DNA of 64,000 bases from Paraphysomonas bandaiensis (taxonomy: Eukaryota > Chrysophyceae), in contig CBFFRP010000432.1 of assembly GCA_965644295.1 (NCBI GenBank), positions 248,001-312,000 on the forward strand, written 5' to 3'. The notes below the pieces were generated by a model that was not told where the DNA came from, did not search any database, and saw nothing but the letters and a program-made list of their open reading frames with translations. Below, piece after piece: positions 47,504 through 58,149 of this stretch. The stretch's first letter is position 1, and the number at the start of each line of letters is the position of its first letter. The translations under genes and the position numbers were made by a program.

Positions 47504-48611
47504 TATATATGTAGACTACCCCGTATATACCAGTGAAGTCACAGGTACAGATAGCAACAGCCCCAACAGATAGAGTGGTGGAAATGAGGGGTATGCGGTA
47601 TGTGGATGTGATATTTGGTGCATTACAGGACCGCTCGTATCATTACATACACTACCTTACCTGGTCCGTAGTTTGTACATCAGTACAGGAACTGTTGTGT
47701 GTGCACCTATACACAGGTGGACTACTTTGTACATGATTTCTAGTATGGAATCGGTATTATTGGGAATACTCCAGTTTTTTTTTGGTTTTCAGTTCAAGTT
47801 TCTGCTGTTTTCAGTAGGAATTCCTACATATCTATAGCACTGCAGACTGGAAATGCACAGAAACACTCGGCCATATCCACATGTCCATATAGATATCTAG
47901 ATGCATATGATCTCATAACTTTATTGCATATACAGTTTATAAACCGTAGCTACTTTAAACCTTTAGTGTTGCACAGTTTTAGCTCTCAAAACCTACAGTT
48001 GATAATATCATGAATCTTTCTGCGAAACATCATAACTTGACACATCTTACGTTAATCGACATACCGTAGCGAGAACACCATGATCATCTGACGCCCACAG
48101 CAAGAGATCGGACGAACGACACACCAGAAACCACAAAGCCCTACCCCTGGGGCTGAGCCCTTCAGACTGCTATACATTTCCTCTTGGAACACCAGAGTTT
48201 TGAACGCTGGGGTAGGTATGCGGCGGAGTAGATAGCAGATCACACTTACTCTTATTACCTGTATTGTACACTCTAGCATGTAGCGATAGTTGCCATGAAT
48301 ATATCTGCTGGAGTCTAGACGTAATGATCACACCAATATCTCCATTCAAAATCACATGCCATCCACCGTCGTGGACAATTATCTACCCTATGGATTCTCA
48401 CCTACTACCCCTAAACAGCTTGATAAATATCTTATTTGGCTACACTTTAATTCAACACAGTTTTTTCTAAACGTAAACGTTACTTTTATAGAATGCGACA
48501 ACAAAATTATTTTAATATCTAATAATAGGGTACTTATACTCTCTTAGAAACGCAATCTTCAATTTAACATTATATGTTCTGCACACCCTATCACAATCAT
48601 ACTACACTTAT
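47504..48611. other. Intergenic with a weak coding-like patch near 48050-48380
   Basis: On the minus strand, 48380-48240 reads VHDGGWHVILNGDIGVIITS and then RLQQIYSWQLSLHARVYNT, followed by a splice-like GTAATA...CCCCAG gap and FLVCRSSDLLLWASDDHGVL in another frame. The pattern hints at decayed beta-propeller (WD40-like) repeats, but in-frame stops occur and no start is seen. Treat it as a possible gene relic. The rest shows nothing. Confidence 0.25.
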
Positions 48612-50254
48612 TTACGATGGATACATTACTGGCTTCAAGCAGCCATCCAACTTCTTATCAAATATTTCGTACAAATTGCACGCATCTGACAATTTCATTT
48701 TATGAGTAATTATATCTGTCAAGCGCACTCCCTGATTAGATGTACTTACAGTGGCCTCCGTATCTCTGAGCCACCGTAGTATAAACTCAGATGCGGGCAT
48801 GAGAGACCTGGCAGGGCATCGACCACTTCGATATGTAATATTTTTATCATACGCATCAGATGGAGTGAAAGGAAACTGCCCGGAGTGAACACCAATCGAT
48901 GATACACTCCCTCCCGGACATGTAATGTTGAAAGCCAATTCCAATGCACTTGATGTGCCCACACATTCCATTACAGCATCAACCCCCTGTCCGGACCGCT
49001 GCCTCTCCCTTGATGCGGCGCATAAAGTGTCTTCAATTTCTTGAACTGTCAAACCGTTGCTATCCTCATCGTGGGGGGACTTCAGCTTTAGTGGAGTGGC
49101 TCCCCATCTTTCTGCAGCCTCAAGGCGCGCAGGTACAGTATCCACAGCATATATCAATATATCATCTGTCGGTACACCTCGTAGCATCAAAAGTGCTCGA
49201 GAAACTGCGATGGTCAGCAGGCCGACTGGACCACAGCCAACAACAGCATAAATCTAAAACAGGGTACAATTTACATGCGAACGTATATCATTGCGCTATT
49301 TGTCAAAACTACACAGCATGCTATCATATACATGTAACAATTCTACGTTCTATGCGAACCTCGTTAGATGTACAAGGAGTGCATGGAACACTATGGTCAC
49401 CAGATGCTAATTTCAGTACGCTGCTTACGGCATCTCCTGAAAGATCCCATCCAGCTAGACCGGCCTGTTGAATAAATAAGTCAAAGTAGATGTATGTCGA
49501 ATAGAACAATCTGGACACAGATAGTGTGTGACATGTACTACGCACCTGGCACGCTGCATATAGAGCAGTAGATAGTATATCTCCTAATAGCAATGATTCC
49601 TCGGCTGTAAAGTCCGCAGGACATTTATACATTGTACCAGTTGCACATGGAATGCGTACGTATTCACTCTGTGGGAGTAGTCAGATAAATCTCACGAGCA
49701 CAAAGTACAATGTATTTCAACACAGAAGCTCTACTGAAATCAAGTAACATTAATATCACGAGGAAAGTACCTGAGCACCATGCAAGCCCTCGCCCTTATC
49801 ATTTCTCCACCCTTGTAAAGGTTACGTTAAAATGAAACGAAAGCACAGACAATACCAAAGCAAACATTGTAAAGCAATATCATAAAATAATATATTGCAA
49901 AATCATACCAAGTAGCTGGGCATTAGAACATCTTGCAGATAACTGCCTTTTACAATAAAAGCAATTCCCACACGCAACAGTGAACGGCACAACCACTCGA
50001 TCACCGATACAGAAGCCCTCCACATCAGTTCCCAACGCCACAATTTCGCCCACACATTCATGTCCAAAGACTGTTCCTGGCGCACACGGTTCTCGCCCAT
50101 GAAAAGGATGTAAATCACTCCCACATACACCACAGACGACCATTCTGAGCACTGCATCAGAGGGATCCTGAATAGTTGGCATTGGAACATCTCCATATCG
50201 TATAGAGTGCACCGCATCAAATATCACAGCCTTACAAGTTCGTGACGACTCCAT
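48612..50254 (-). CDS. Zinc-dependent alcohol dehydrogenase (MDR superfamily)
   Basis: About five exons from ATG 50254 (MESSRTCKAVIFDAVHSIRY). The catalytic-zinc ligands appear as Cys in VVCGVCGSDLHPFHG, the GHE motif VFGHECVGEIVALG, and later a Cys-type position. Structural zinc cysteines lie in VACGNCFYCKRQLSARC, four Cys spaced as in the family. The Rossmann fold shows VVGCGPVGLLTIAVSRALLM (GxGxxG) and an acidic beta-2 end, IYAVDTVPARLEAAERWGA, suggesting NAD. The tail TDIITHKMKLSDACNLYEIF is standard. It most resembles the threonine-dehydrogenase/formaldehyde-dehydrogenase-like branch; the substrate cannot be fixed. No targeting signal is seen, so it is probably cytosolic. Confidence 0.88.
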
Positions 50255-50777
50255 TCGATAATAAATACAATGCTTGTTCTACTGTCTTCTGTTTCAATGC
50301 AGTGGTGTGAAGATGGATTGATTATTGCATCCGTCTCCTGCAATGATCCACCACAAGAAAGATTATCACTCCTAATCTGCTCCCAATGCAATAGATTTTA
50401 GTTACAGAACCTTTCTGAAATGTAAAAACCTGTAGATTTTGCTTTTTATCATAGAAAAATATTCCAAATGCTGTATAAAACCTAGAATATTTGACTTGAA
50501 ATAGAAAACTGGGTGGAATAGGTGAGGAATTGTACAGAATACCGGCGGTATACGGTGTGTATAAGTGGTTTATGGTTGTGGTGGCTCTCCTTCATATGTA
50601 CAGTATATATGTATGTATATGAGTGTAGGGGGTGTGTGTGTATGTATGTATGTATGGGTAGGAGCGTATGTGTATGTAAGTTAAGTGCAGAGTAAGAACA
50701 CTTCTCAGTTAATATATAAAGAGGTACATCCACAGACACAGCATCGTATAGATATCAGCTGTGGTCGCATCATACAT
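50255..50777. other. Bidirectional promoter interval with TG/TA microsatellite
   Basis: It separates the divergent ADH and PPR genes. A (TATG)n/(TGTG)n tract lies at about 50605-50660. Confidence 0.45.
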
Positions 50778-53700
50778 ATGCTGCGTGCGTGGAGGTTCAG
50801 TCAAACAAGCTGGAAGCTTCAGCGGGCTGTCCAGGTACATCACAGCCCTACACATACGATATCGACACAACACACCCTATATAAGCCGTATATATGCAAT
50901 AGAAGTACCTATTAATTGTCGTATGGATGAACTGTGTATACTGTACATATGTTGCTGTGTTTGTGACATTGTGATGATCAGGCTAGAAGTATACACTGCT
51001 CAGTTGCACTTGAATTTGGTCGTAAAGATGGAGCCAGTGGATTCATTCAGTCACCCAGAGACTTTTCAAAGAAACAGAAGAAAAGATGGCGTCAGAAGAT
51101 GGCACTGAGAGAGGAGCGAAGCAAACATGATCCGATGCGAAAGATGAAAGAGGGTGCTATCGAAAAGCAAATGCAATCGCCAGAAACTAAGGAGTTTATT
51201 GACCAAGCGAGTGATGGGTACGTGCACAGTATATAAAAGAATGAGCATGTCTCCAGTTTTATCGAATTTGAAATTACTCATCATATTTTCAATGTGCAGC
51301 ATGTTGGCAGGCATACGCGAACTCATGCTTCCCGATGGACTACAGAATATTTTGCAGGACATAGAGGACTATGAGCGAAATACTGATGAACTTTTTTCGA
51401 CCCCCATTGAGTTGGAAGATGTGGCAAGTCGACTTGTTGAACAGTTTCAACTTTTAGAGAAGAATCCAGGTCTACACCCATCTGATGCTATCACATTGAC
51501 GTCAGTGAATGCTGAGGAAGCGAACAAGGCGCTGGTGATGGCAGCTGATCGGGGGAGTCGCCGGTATGTGGAAGCTGTGATGCCACTAGTTCATGCGGTT
51601 GGACTACAGATTGAAGCATCGACTTTGACTTCCATGGTAACCAGCTTTACTAATTTGGGCATGTACGATGCAGCTGAAAAGGTATTTGAGCGGTCCATCG
51701 ACTGTGATGCTGATCCCACGGAAGATTCCTGGGCGGCTCTAATTGAAGCGAAGTGTCGACGAGGTGACATTGAAGACGCCCAAGAGACAATGAAACGACT
51801 GCGAAAATTAGGTGTTGAGCCTACCTCTCGCATGTATATTGCTATCCTTCGCGCCATGGTATCTGCGAATCAGAATGACGAGGCGTTCGAGTATTGGATG
51901 ACAATGAAGGAATATGGTGTCGATCTAAATGTGGAAGCGTACAATACTATGATACAGCAGTGTATACAGACCTACCAAACCGAGCGAGCCTTCCTCTATG
52001 TCGATGAAATGCGTGGGCCGGGGAGAGAGTTGACTCCAACTGCTGAAACCTTTGCCAAGCTTTTCGAGGCCTGTGCATACGCGCCAATGTGGGTTAATGG
52101 ATATCAAGATATCGTGTTTGAAGCTATGGCTAAGATGGAGGGCACTGAATTGGTGCCTACTACTGAGGTTTATAATAGTATAATATTTGCCTTCGGCTAC
52201 GCTGGGGACGCGCAAGCTGCGGAATATTATTTCTGGGAAATGAGAGACAAGGGAATTCCACAGACTCTCTCCACCTATAACAACATGTTTCAAGCCCTGG
52301 GAAAGTAAGTGTCAGTTTGACAATGTTCCTAAGTATTCTGTTATGCGAGAAATTTATTTGAGTTCTGATTGCCATAATCTAATATATCTCGATTCAGTGC
52401 ACAGCGTGTGGGCAAAGGGGCATATATGATAAAACCTCGTTGGGTTCGTCCACCTGAAAAAGAGCCGACTGAGATGCACCGATTGATGCTTGATGCCGGT
52501 GCAGTGAAGACTGCCGAATTGAGTGAGTAACATGATGTTGATAAACTGCTTTGCTTGTGCAAAATACGTGTTGTGTGTGAAATAATAGTTGATGTGCATT
52601 TAGTATCCGAAATGTATGATTATGAAGATCCTCCTGACCGAGGTAAACGACCCAAGGGACGACTTCTCTCTCCTGAGGCAGAGGAAAATGAGCAGGAGAT
52701 CCAGGAGGAACTGATAGAAGCTCTCCGCTTGGAAACCACAGGCAAAAAAAGCCGATACCAGATGCTTCAAGAGCGAGACAAAGTTCGCAAAGAAGTATAT
52801 CTCAATGAGACTGGCCGAAAAATTTCTCTCTCCCTGTTGGCTGAAGGTGTCGATCCTGGTCCTGGAAAGGTGGTGCATATCACGCCGGATTTGATCGAGG
52901 ATGAGGACAACTATGAAGATTCGATGAACGATTACCTTGGCACGGGTGGTGACGACACATCTGGTGGCGGAATGAGTAAGGCTATGCAAGAGGCAATGGG
53001 TATGAATGGAGAAGAGAGCGTGAATGAAGGTGAGGATGGATTATTCGATATAGATGACGATGATCCGGAGTTGGCCAAATTTATGGACGCCATCAAGGGA
53101 CGGGGACACACGACAAGCTTTGATGATTTGTTGAAGAGTATGTCTTCTGAGCTAGATGGCGATGAAGATGAAGTTGAGGAGGGCGACTCAACACGGAAGC
53201 TCCACGATATATTAGGTGCTGTGCGTGATTCTGTGATAATTATGTCGTACATATTGTAACGCTTATGTATACTAGGCCAAGGACAGAATGAGAATGATCC
53301 TGCCAAAAAACTTGATGAAAAAATATCTCTTAGCCCCAAAAAGCAGAAACAGTTCGATCAACTATTCAACGATGTATTGAACGACCGTCTGGATTTGGAT
53401 AGCATCAATCCCGCTGAGGTCGAAAAATTTGAACAGGAGAGTAGCGCAGCTGAGGAAGGACATGAGGATATATACGATCGCGTGAAGCGCGAAAGAGAGT
53501 TAGAAGAGCTCGAGGCTGAAGCGTCAACTAAAAAGGCGAATGTCCATGGGAACCCAGTCTTGTCACTTGTTGACAATGAGGAAGTCGACTGGTCGAAGCT
53601 GTCGCCCGATGAGGAGAAAGAAAGTGTAAAACAGGAGATTGTGCCCGTAACTGATAACGACGAGGGTGCTATTCCGATGAGTGAAGTTAATCGACAGTGG

Positions 53701-54321
53701 AATTTGGTGTTATTTGGTCGATGCCCTGAGCCCGATTACTCTGAGAAGATGCATATAAGAAGAAAAAATAACTTGACTCGTGCACATGCGCTGTATGCGC
53801 GCATGTTGAAAGATTCCGTCGAACCAGATGTTGATACTCTCAGCGCCTACATGTCTGTGGCGTCCGAATATGGGAATATGACTGCTGCACTGGATATTAT
53901 CGACAAGTTTGCTGTGAAGCATGACCTCGCACCTGATGCATCGACTTATCTGCGACTTATTCGTATGCATGTGTTCATGAAAGATATCAATGGAGCCATG
54001 GAAAGGCTAAAGGAAATGAAGGACCGCAACTTAGAACCGGACAAACACGCGTACGGTTTTTTGATTCAGTCTTTAAGTCACAGAAACATGTTAGTTGAAG
54101 CCATAAAGTTATTGGAGGAGGCCCATGATAAAGGAATCGTGGTGTCGAATCGTCATATTAAGAAGTTGAGGGCTCATTGCGAGAAGCTGGGTGTCGAGCA
54201 CCCCGCAATATATCCGGACCCGGATGCATGGGTGAAGGACGTTAAGGAAATCAGACGAAAATATAGAAATGTTCCCATAGGAAATAAGGTTCATTTTGCT
54301 AGAAGTTTATCGTTTACTTAA
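50778..54321 (+). CDS. Mitochondrial pentatricopeptide-repeat (PPR) protein with acidic insert
   Basis: Six exons (50778-50834, 50982-51217, 51300-52304, 52398-52522, 52604-53215, 53276-54321) give 1026 residues in phase. The start MLRAWRFSQTSWKLQRAVQ joined to ARSIHCSVALEFG is an ideal mitochondrial presequence with a cleavage-like SIHCS. A basic stretch KKQKKRWRQKMALREERSKH follows. The first PPR array (residues about 200-440) has helix pairs such as DSWAALIEAKCRRGDIEDAQ and VYNSIIFAFGYAGDAQAAEY. An acidic, Glu/Asp-rich linker (residues about 490-800) separates it from a second array (DTLSAYMSVASEYGNMTAAL; HAYGFLIQSLSHRNMLVEAI). PPR proteins bind organelle RNA base by base; this one probably acts in mitochondrial RNA processing or in the mitoribosome. 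AATAAAG 20 bp after the stop could be a poly-A signal. Confidence 0.88.
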
Positions 54322-54880
54322 GCATTGAATTTATGACGAAATAATAAAGATTTACGTGTAAATTGAAGTGTACATAGCAGTTGTGTAACGATATACGTCA
54401 CCTGCGGTATTAGGAGTATTTGCGCACCGAAATTTGGCTAATGGTATGTGAGGGATAGGAACTTTTTCTGAAACTGAAGGATAAAAATATTTGACATATG
54501 TTTTAGCCTCGATATAGTGATATATACATCTCTAAGGCAATACATGTATAGAGCAATGTTGAGCGAGCGATACATTAAAACCAGAAAAAAACATCGAAGA
54601 ACACGCTTTCTCTACCTTTTCTGGTATTTATGTACATGGGCTTATATTTTTCATCGTACAATTAGGTGCTTTCGGTATATATTATTATATATATATACTA
54701 CTAGTGTATTGATTTACAATACATGTCAATTCAATATATTATTCCCTGCTACAACGGCTTACTACCTTGATATTTGCATTAGCGGTATGCAGTAAGTGAC
54801 TACCGAATATTAATATATGAAATTATACAGTCAGCAGATAATTTTCTCTCCACTTTTGCCAAATCCTTGTGTAGCACAAT
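54322..54880. other. Intergenic, AT-rich
   Basis: The 3' flank of the PPR gene. A 92-codon frame at 54517-54795 is Tyr/Ile-rich, low complexity and not called. Confidence 0.4.
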
Positions 54881-55360
54881 ATGGACACTAATATATAAGT
54901 GCCACTTGTGTAGACGTCTTTGGGCCTTGAGGAATAAACAGGTATCCGGGAATAGGAAGTCGAGGTAATACCAAAACCTGGTAAAGCAATTTCACCAGGT
55001 TTCATATATAAGTATTGAGTTATTATTTTACTGTAATTTGTATCTGAGAGGTTAAAGATAAAGAAAAAGTCGCAAGTATAGTTGTTATTAGCAGTATTTA
55101 TTGCGTTAAAAGTTGGCCCTGCTATTATTACTTGTGTTTTGTAATATCATATTCTCATATAGCTACACCTGCTTCGCTTGAGACTGCAAACGCTCCAACC
55201 GAATAGCCTGATTTCGGATACATTGCATACGCATATAGCCATCTTTACCACTACTACTTACAGTAGTATTAGTACCTATGCTCGGAAACGACGCGGCAAC
55301 AGCCGCTGGGGGCACATTGCTAGTAGGTGGAGGATCATAAGCAGGTGAAGGATCATAAGC
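54880..55360. repeat. Dispersed repeat family, copy 2, with hairpin and coding-like end
   Basis: It shares CACTTGTGTAGACGTCTTTG with 44.43 kb and GTCGAGGTAATACC with 44.21 kb and 61.58 kb. A hairpin lies at 54974-55002 (AAACCTGGTAAA and TTCACCAGGTTT, one mismatch). Its right part (55163-55360) is open on the minus strand and reads SPAYDPPPTSNVPPAAVAAS, then SGKDGYMRMQCIRNQAIRLE and RLQSQAKQV before a stop, a Pro-rich linker and a short basic coiled coil. It lies downstream (minus sense) of the tandem exon array, so it may be that gene's last exon. However, the splice phase from the preceding exon does not obviously fit. Confidence 0.6.
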
Positions 55361-55440
55361 AGTTAGTACAGTGTATAGTAACAACGCACAACAATAATCA
55401 GAACAATACCGCATATATACGACATACGACCCCGTCACCA

Positions 55441-55977
55441 TCTTTATGAACAGTATTACTTACCCTGCTCGTGCGCTTTCGTGGTATCTCTTCCTCCGCC
55501 TCCGGGTCGTCGTTGGATATGTCGCCACGAATGTTGACAACATTCTTCTTCCCGTTGCACTTCTCCTACACCATAATATGTACACAGTTAGTGCAGTGTA
55601 TAGTAACAACGCACAACAATAATCAGAACAATACCGCATATATACGACATACGACCCCGTCACCATCTTTATGAACAGTATTACTTACCCTGCTCGTGCA
55701 CTTTCGTGGTATCTCTTCCTCCGCCTCCGGGTCGTCGTTGGATATGTCGCCACGAATGTTGACAACATTCTTCTTCCCGTTGCACTTCTCCTACACCATA
55801 ATATGTACACAGTTAGTGCAGTGTATAGTAACAACGCACAACAATAATCAGAACAATACCGCATATATACGACATACGACCCCGTCACCATCTTTATGAG
55901 CAGTATTGCTTACCCTGCTCGTGCACTTTCGTGGTATCTCTTCCTCCGCCTCCGGGTCGTCGTTGGATATGTCGCCA
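55441..55977. repeat. 225-bp tandem repeat (about 2.4 copies)
   Basis: Units start near 55441, 55666 and 55891 and are almost identical, including the intron-like 123 bp with ACTAAC-type branch sequence. Differences are single bases (for example CGTGCGC versus CGTGCAC). Confidence 0.85.
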
Positions 55978-55985
55978 TGTCTGAG
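55464..55985 (-). CDS. Tandem exon array encoding a 34-residue acidic/basic unit (partial gene)
   Basis: A 225-bp unit is repeated: exon-like blocks at 55464-55565 and 55689-55790 (each 102 bp, exactly 34 codons, between a GTGTAG acceptor and a GTAAGT donor on the minus strand), and a truncated third at 55914-55980. The unit reads EKCNGKKNVVNIRGDISNDD and PEAEEEIPRKRTSR (KCTSR in two copies). Being phase 0 at both ends, extra exons would lengthen the protein without frame change. The third copy breaks at 55978, where another repeat begins. Start and last exon are unresolved. The unit has a DPEAEEEIP acidic core next to a basic RKRTSR end. Expression is unproven. Confidence 0.45.
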
Positions 55986-56841
55986 AGTGGTATCAGCTCT
56001 GCAGCAATCTGATGTATGTGTACGTGTCTGTCTGTCTGTCTGTGTGCTCAGGAGGTGTGATCCACACAACAATGAACACCTCATCCGATAAACCACACCT
56101 CCTGAGCACTCCTCACTGTCATCAACAATGTCACCATATTAACATCAGAAGATACTAACTCAGAAGATACATGCATCACTCTATATGTATGCATGTGTAT
56201 GGTGTGTTAAGTTATGCATATATATATATTATTGTCATGATGTGCGTGTTGTAAGCACTGCTCGTGCAGTGTGGTTGCGGTGTAGTATGATGGGTTCAAT
56301 GTTCAGGTGGGCTCAAAGCAGGGGGAATAGGAAGTGTTCTAACGTGCACAATCAAACGATGTTATAATGTTTCGTCTGCTTGTACTTGTTGGACCTCTCT
56401 ACACGAGTCCACACTCCTCAATCCACTGTATGAGGCTCTGTGCTACAGCCTCGTGACCAAACACTGTCATGAAGACCTTCCTGGAAGGCAGTTATAAGCC
56501 TGCAACTCTGAACCACATAGTAAGAAGTGTCATCTGAGAGTGGTGTGACCTCTGCAGCATTCGGAGGTGTGTGTATGTATGTGTGTGTCTGTCTGTGTGC
56601 TCAGGAGGTGTGATCCACACAACAATGAACACCTCATCCGATAAACCACACCTCCTGAGCACTCCTCACTGTCATCAACAATGTCACCATCTAAGCACCA
56701 GAAGATACTGACTCAGAAGATCCATCCCTCTATATGTATGTATGTGTGTGTGTGTGTGTTAAGTTATGCATATGTATTATGGTCAAGATGTGCGTGTTGT
56801 AGTCACTGCTCGTGCAGTGTGGTTGCGGTGTAGTGTGATGC
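55978..56841. repeat. Duplicated block (about 310 bp, two copies) with perfect 16-bp hairpins
   Basis: 55978-56291 and 56527-56841 are diverged copies starting TCTGAGAGTGGT and ending GGTTGCGGTGTAGT. Each has a perfect inverted repeat GTGCTCAGGAGGTGTG: arms 56044-56059/56094-56109 and 56597-56612/56647-56662, with 34-nt loops of the same sequence. A (GTCT)n/(TG)n tract precedes each hairpin. Between copies (56292-56526) is a unique stretch with no recognised gene. Confidence 0.75.
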
Positions 56842-57190
56842 ACACCGCGTCCTCACCACACACTCATGACGCGTGTTCGACGCTCTTGTGGGGCGTTTTT
56901 GGTCAAATTCAAATTTTTTTTGTACGTGTTTTTCTATATGTTATGCTGCGCCGTGCTCGATCTGGGCGCACATGCATGTCTAGATGTGTCCGGTGCGAGG
57001 AACATATTTTGAAATGCATGCACTTCATCTCCATGTGCAGTTAGTTTCTATCACATCAACACCATATCAATAGTAGCATGTGATGTGATGTGATGTGATG
57101 TCATCTGGGACACACAAAAAGGTACGACGACACGAACCTGTCTGCCATGAATGTCTGTTATGCTTGATTACATGTACGTACGTATATATA
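56842..57190. other. Short unique stretch with (GTGAT)n tract
   Basis: A run of GATGT units lies at about 57078-57102. No gene is recognised; the plus-strand 92-codon frame beginning at 56766 overlaps the repeat. Confidence 0.35.
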
Positions 57191-57986
57191 ATGGTTGCGG
57201 AAGGAAACCTGTGACTTCAACTCGCCTCAATAGCGGTGGCGACTGCTATTGGGACAGTGTCGTCATGAAAAGATGTGACCTTCCCAACCTTCATATGTTA
57301 TACTTGTTTGTTCGGTCACCTGTGATATCCACTCGTGTCAGTAGCGGTGGCGACTGCTATTGGCGCAGGGTTGTCATGAAAAGATGTCGACAGAACTTAC
57401 TTGTATGTTATACTGTATATATAATGGTTGCGGAAGGAAACCTGTGACTTCAACTCGCCTCAATAGCGGTGGCGACTGCTATTGGGACAGTGTCGTCATG
57501 AAAAGATGTGACCTTCCCAACCTTCATATGTTATACTTGTTTGTTCGGTCACCTGTGATATCCACTCGTGTCAGTAGCGGTGGCGACTGCTATTGGCGCA
57601 GGGTTGTCATGAAAAGATGTCGACAGAACTTACTTGTATGTTATACTGTATATATAATGGTTGCGGAAGGAAACCTGTGACTTCAACTCGCCTCAATAGC
57701 GGTGGCGACTGCTATTGGGACAGTGTCGTCATGAAAAGATGTGACCTTCCCAACCTTCATATGTTATACTTGTTTGTTCGGTCACCTGTGATATCCACTC
57801 GTGTCAGTAGCGGTGGCGACTGCTATTGGCGCAGGGTTGTCATGAAAAGATGTCGACAGAACTTACTTGTATGTTATACTGTATATATAATGGTTGCGGA
57901 AGGAAACCTGTGACTTCAACTCGCCTCAATAGCGGTGGCGACTGCTATTGGGACAGTGTCGTCATGAAAAGATGTGACCTTCCCAA
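57191..57986. repeat. 233-bp higher-order tandem repeat (3.4 copies)
   Basis: Units begin at 57191, 57424, 57657 and 57890. Each holds two related subunits about 111 bp apart that share AGCGGTGGCGACTGCTATTG and TGTCATGAAAAGATG-type blocks. Copies of the 233-bp unit look identical while the two subunits differ at many sites. So an older dimer was later amplified as a whole. The period is not a multiple of three, so it is not a coding repeat. Confidence 0.92.
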
Positions 57987-58149
57987 TCTGCACGTGTTGC
58001 ATCCGTGTATTCTGTGCCCATGGTCTTTTGCTTGCAGTAAAATACATATCTATTATAAATATACATTAACTATTGAAATATATTGTACAGATATATTTAC
58101 TATTAGCATGAAAGAACCAGTGCCATGTTGAAGACCTTTATGTCCGCCT

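Noticed and set aside
48050-48380. Possible WD40-like gene
   Set aside because: In-frame stops, frame change without clear splice sites and no start; kept only as a note in the intergenic entry.
57360-57913. Three identical 106-codon plus-strand frames
   Set aside because: They are the 233-bp repeat read once per unit; 233 is not a multiple of three and each frame stops within the next unit.
55441-57986. Regular repeats resembling a CRISPR array
   Set aside because: Units are 225-310 bp with no short repeat-spacer pattern, no cas genes, and the genome is eukaryotic.
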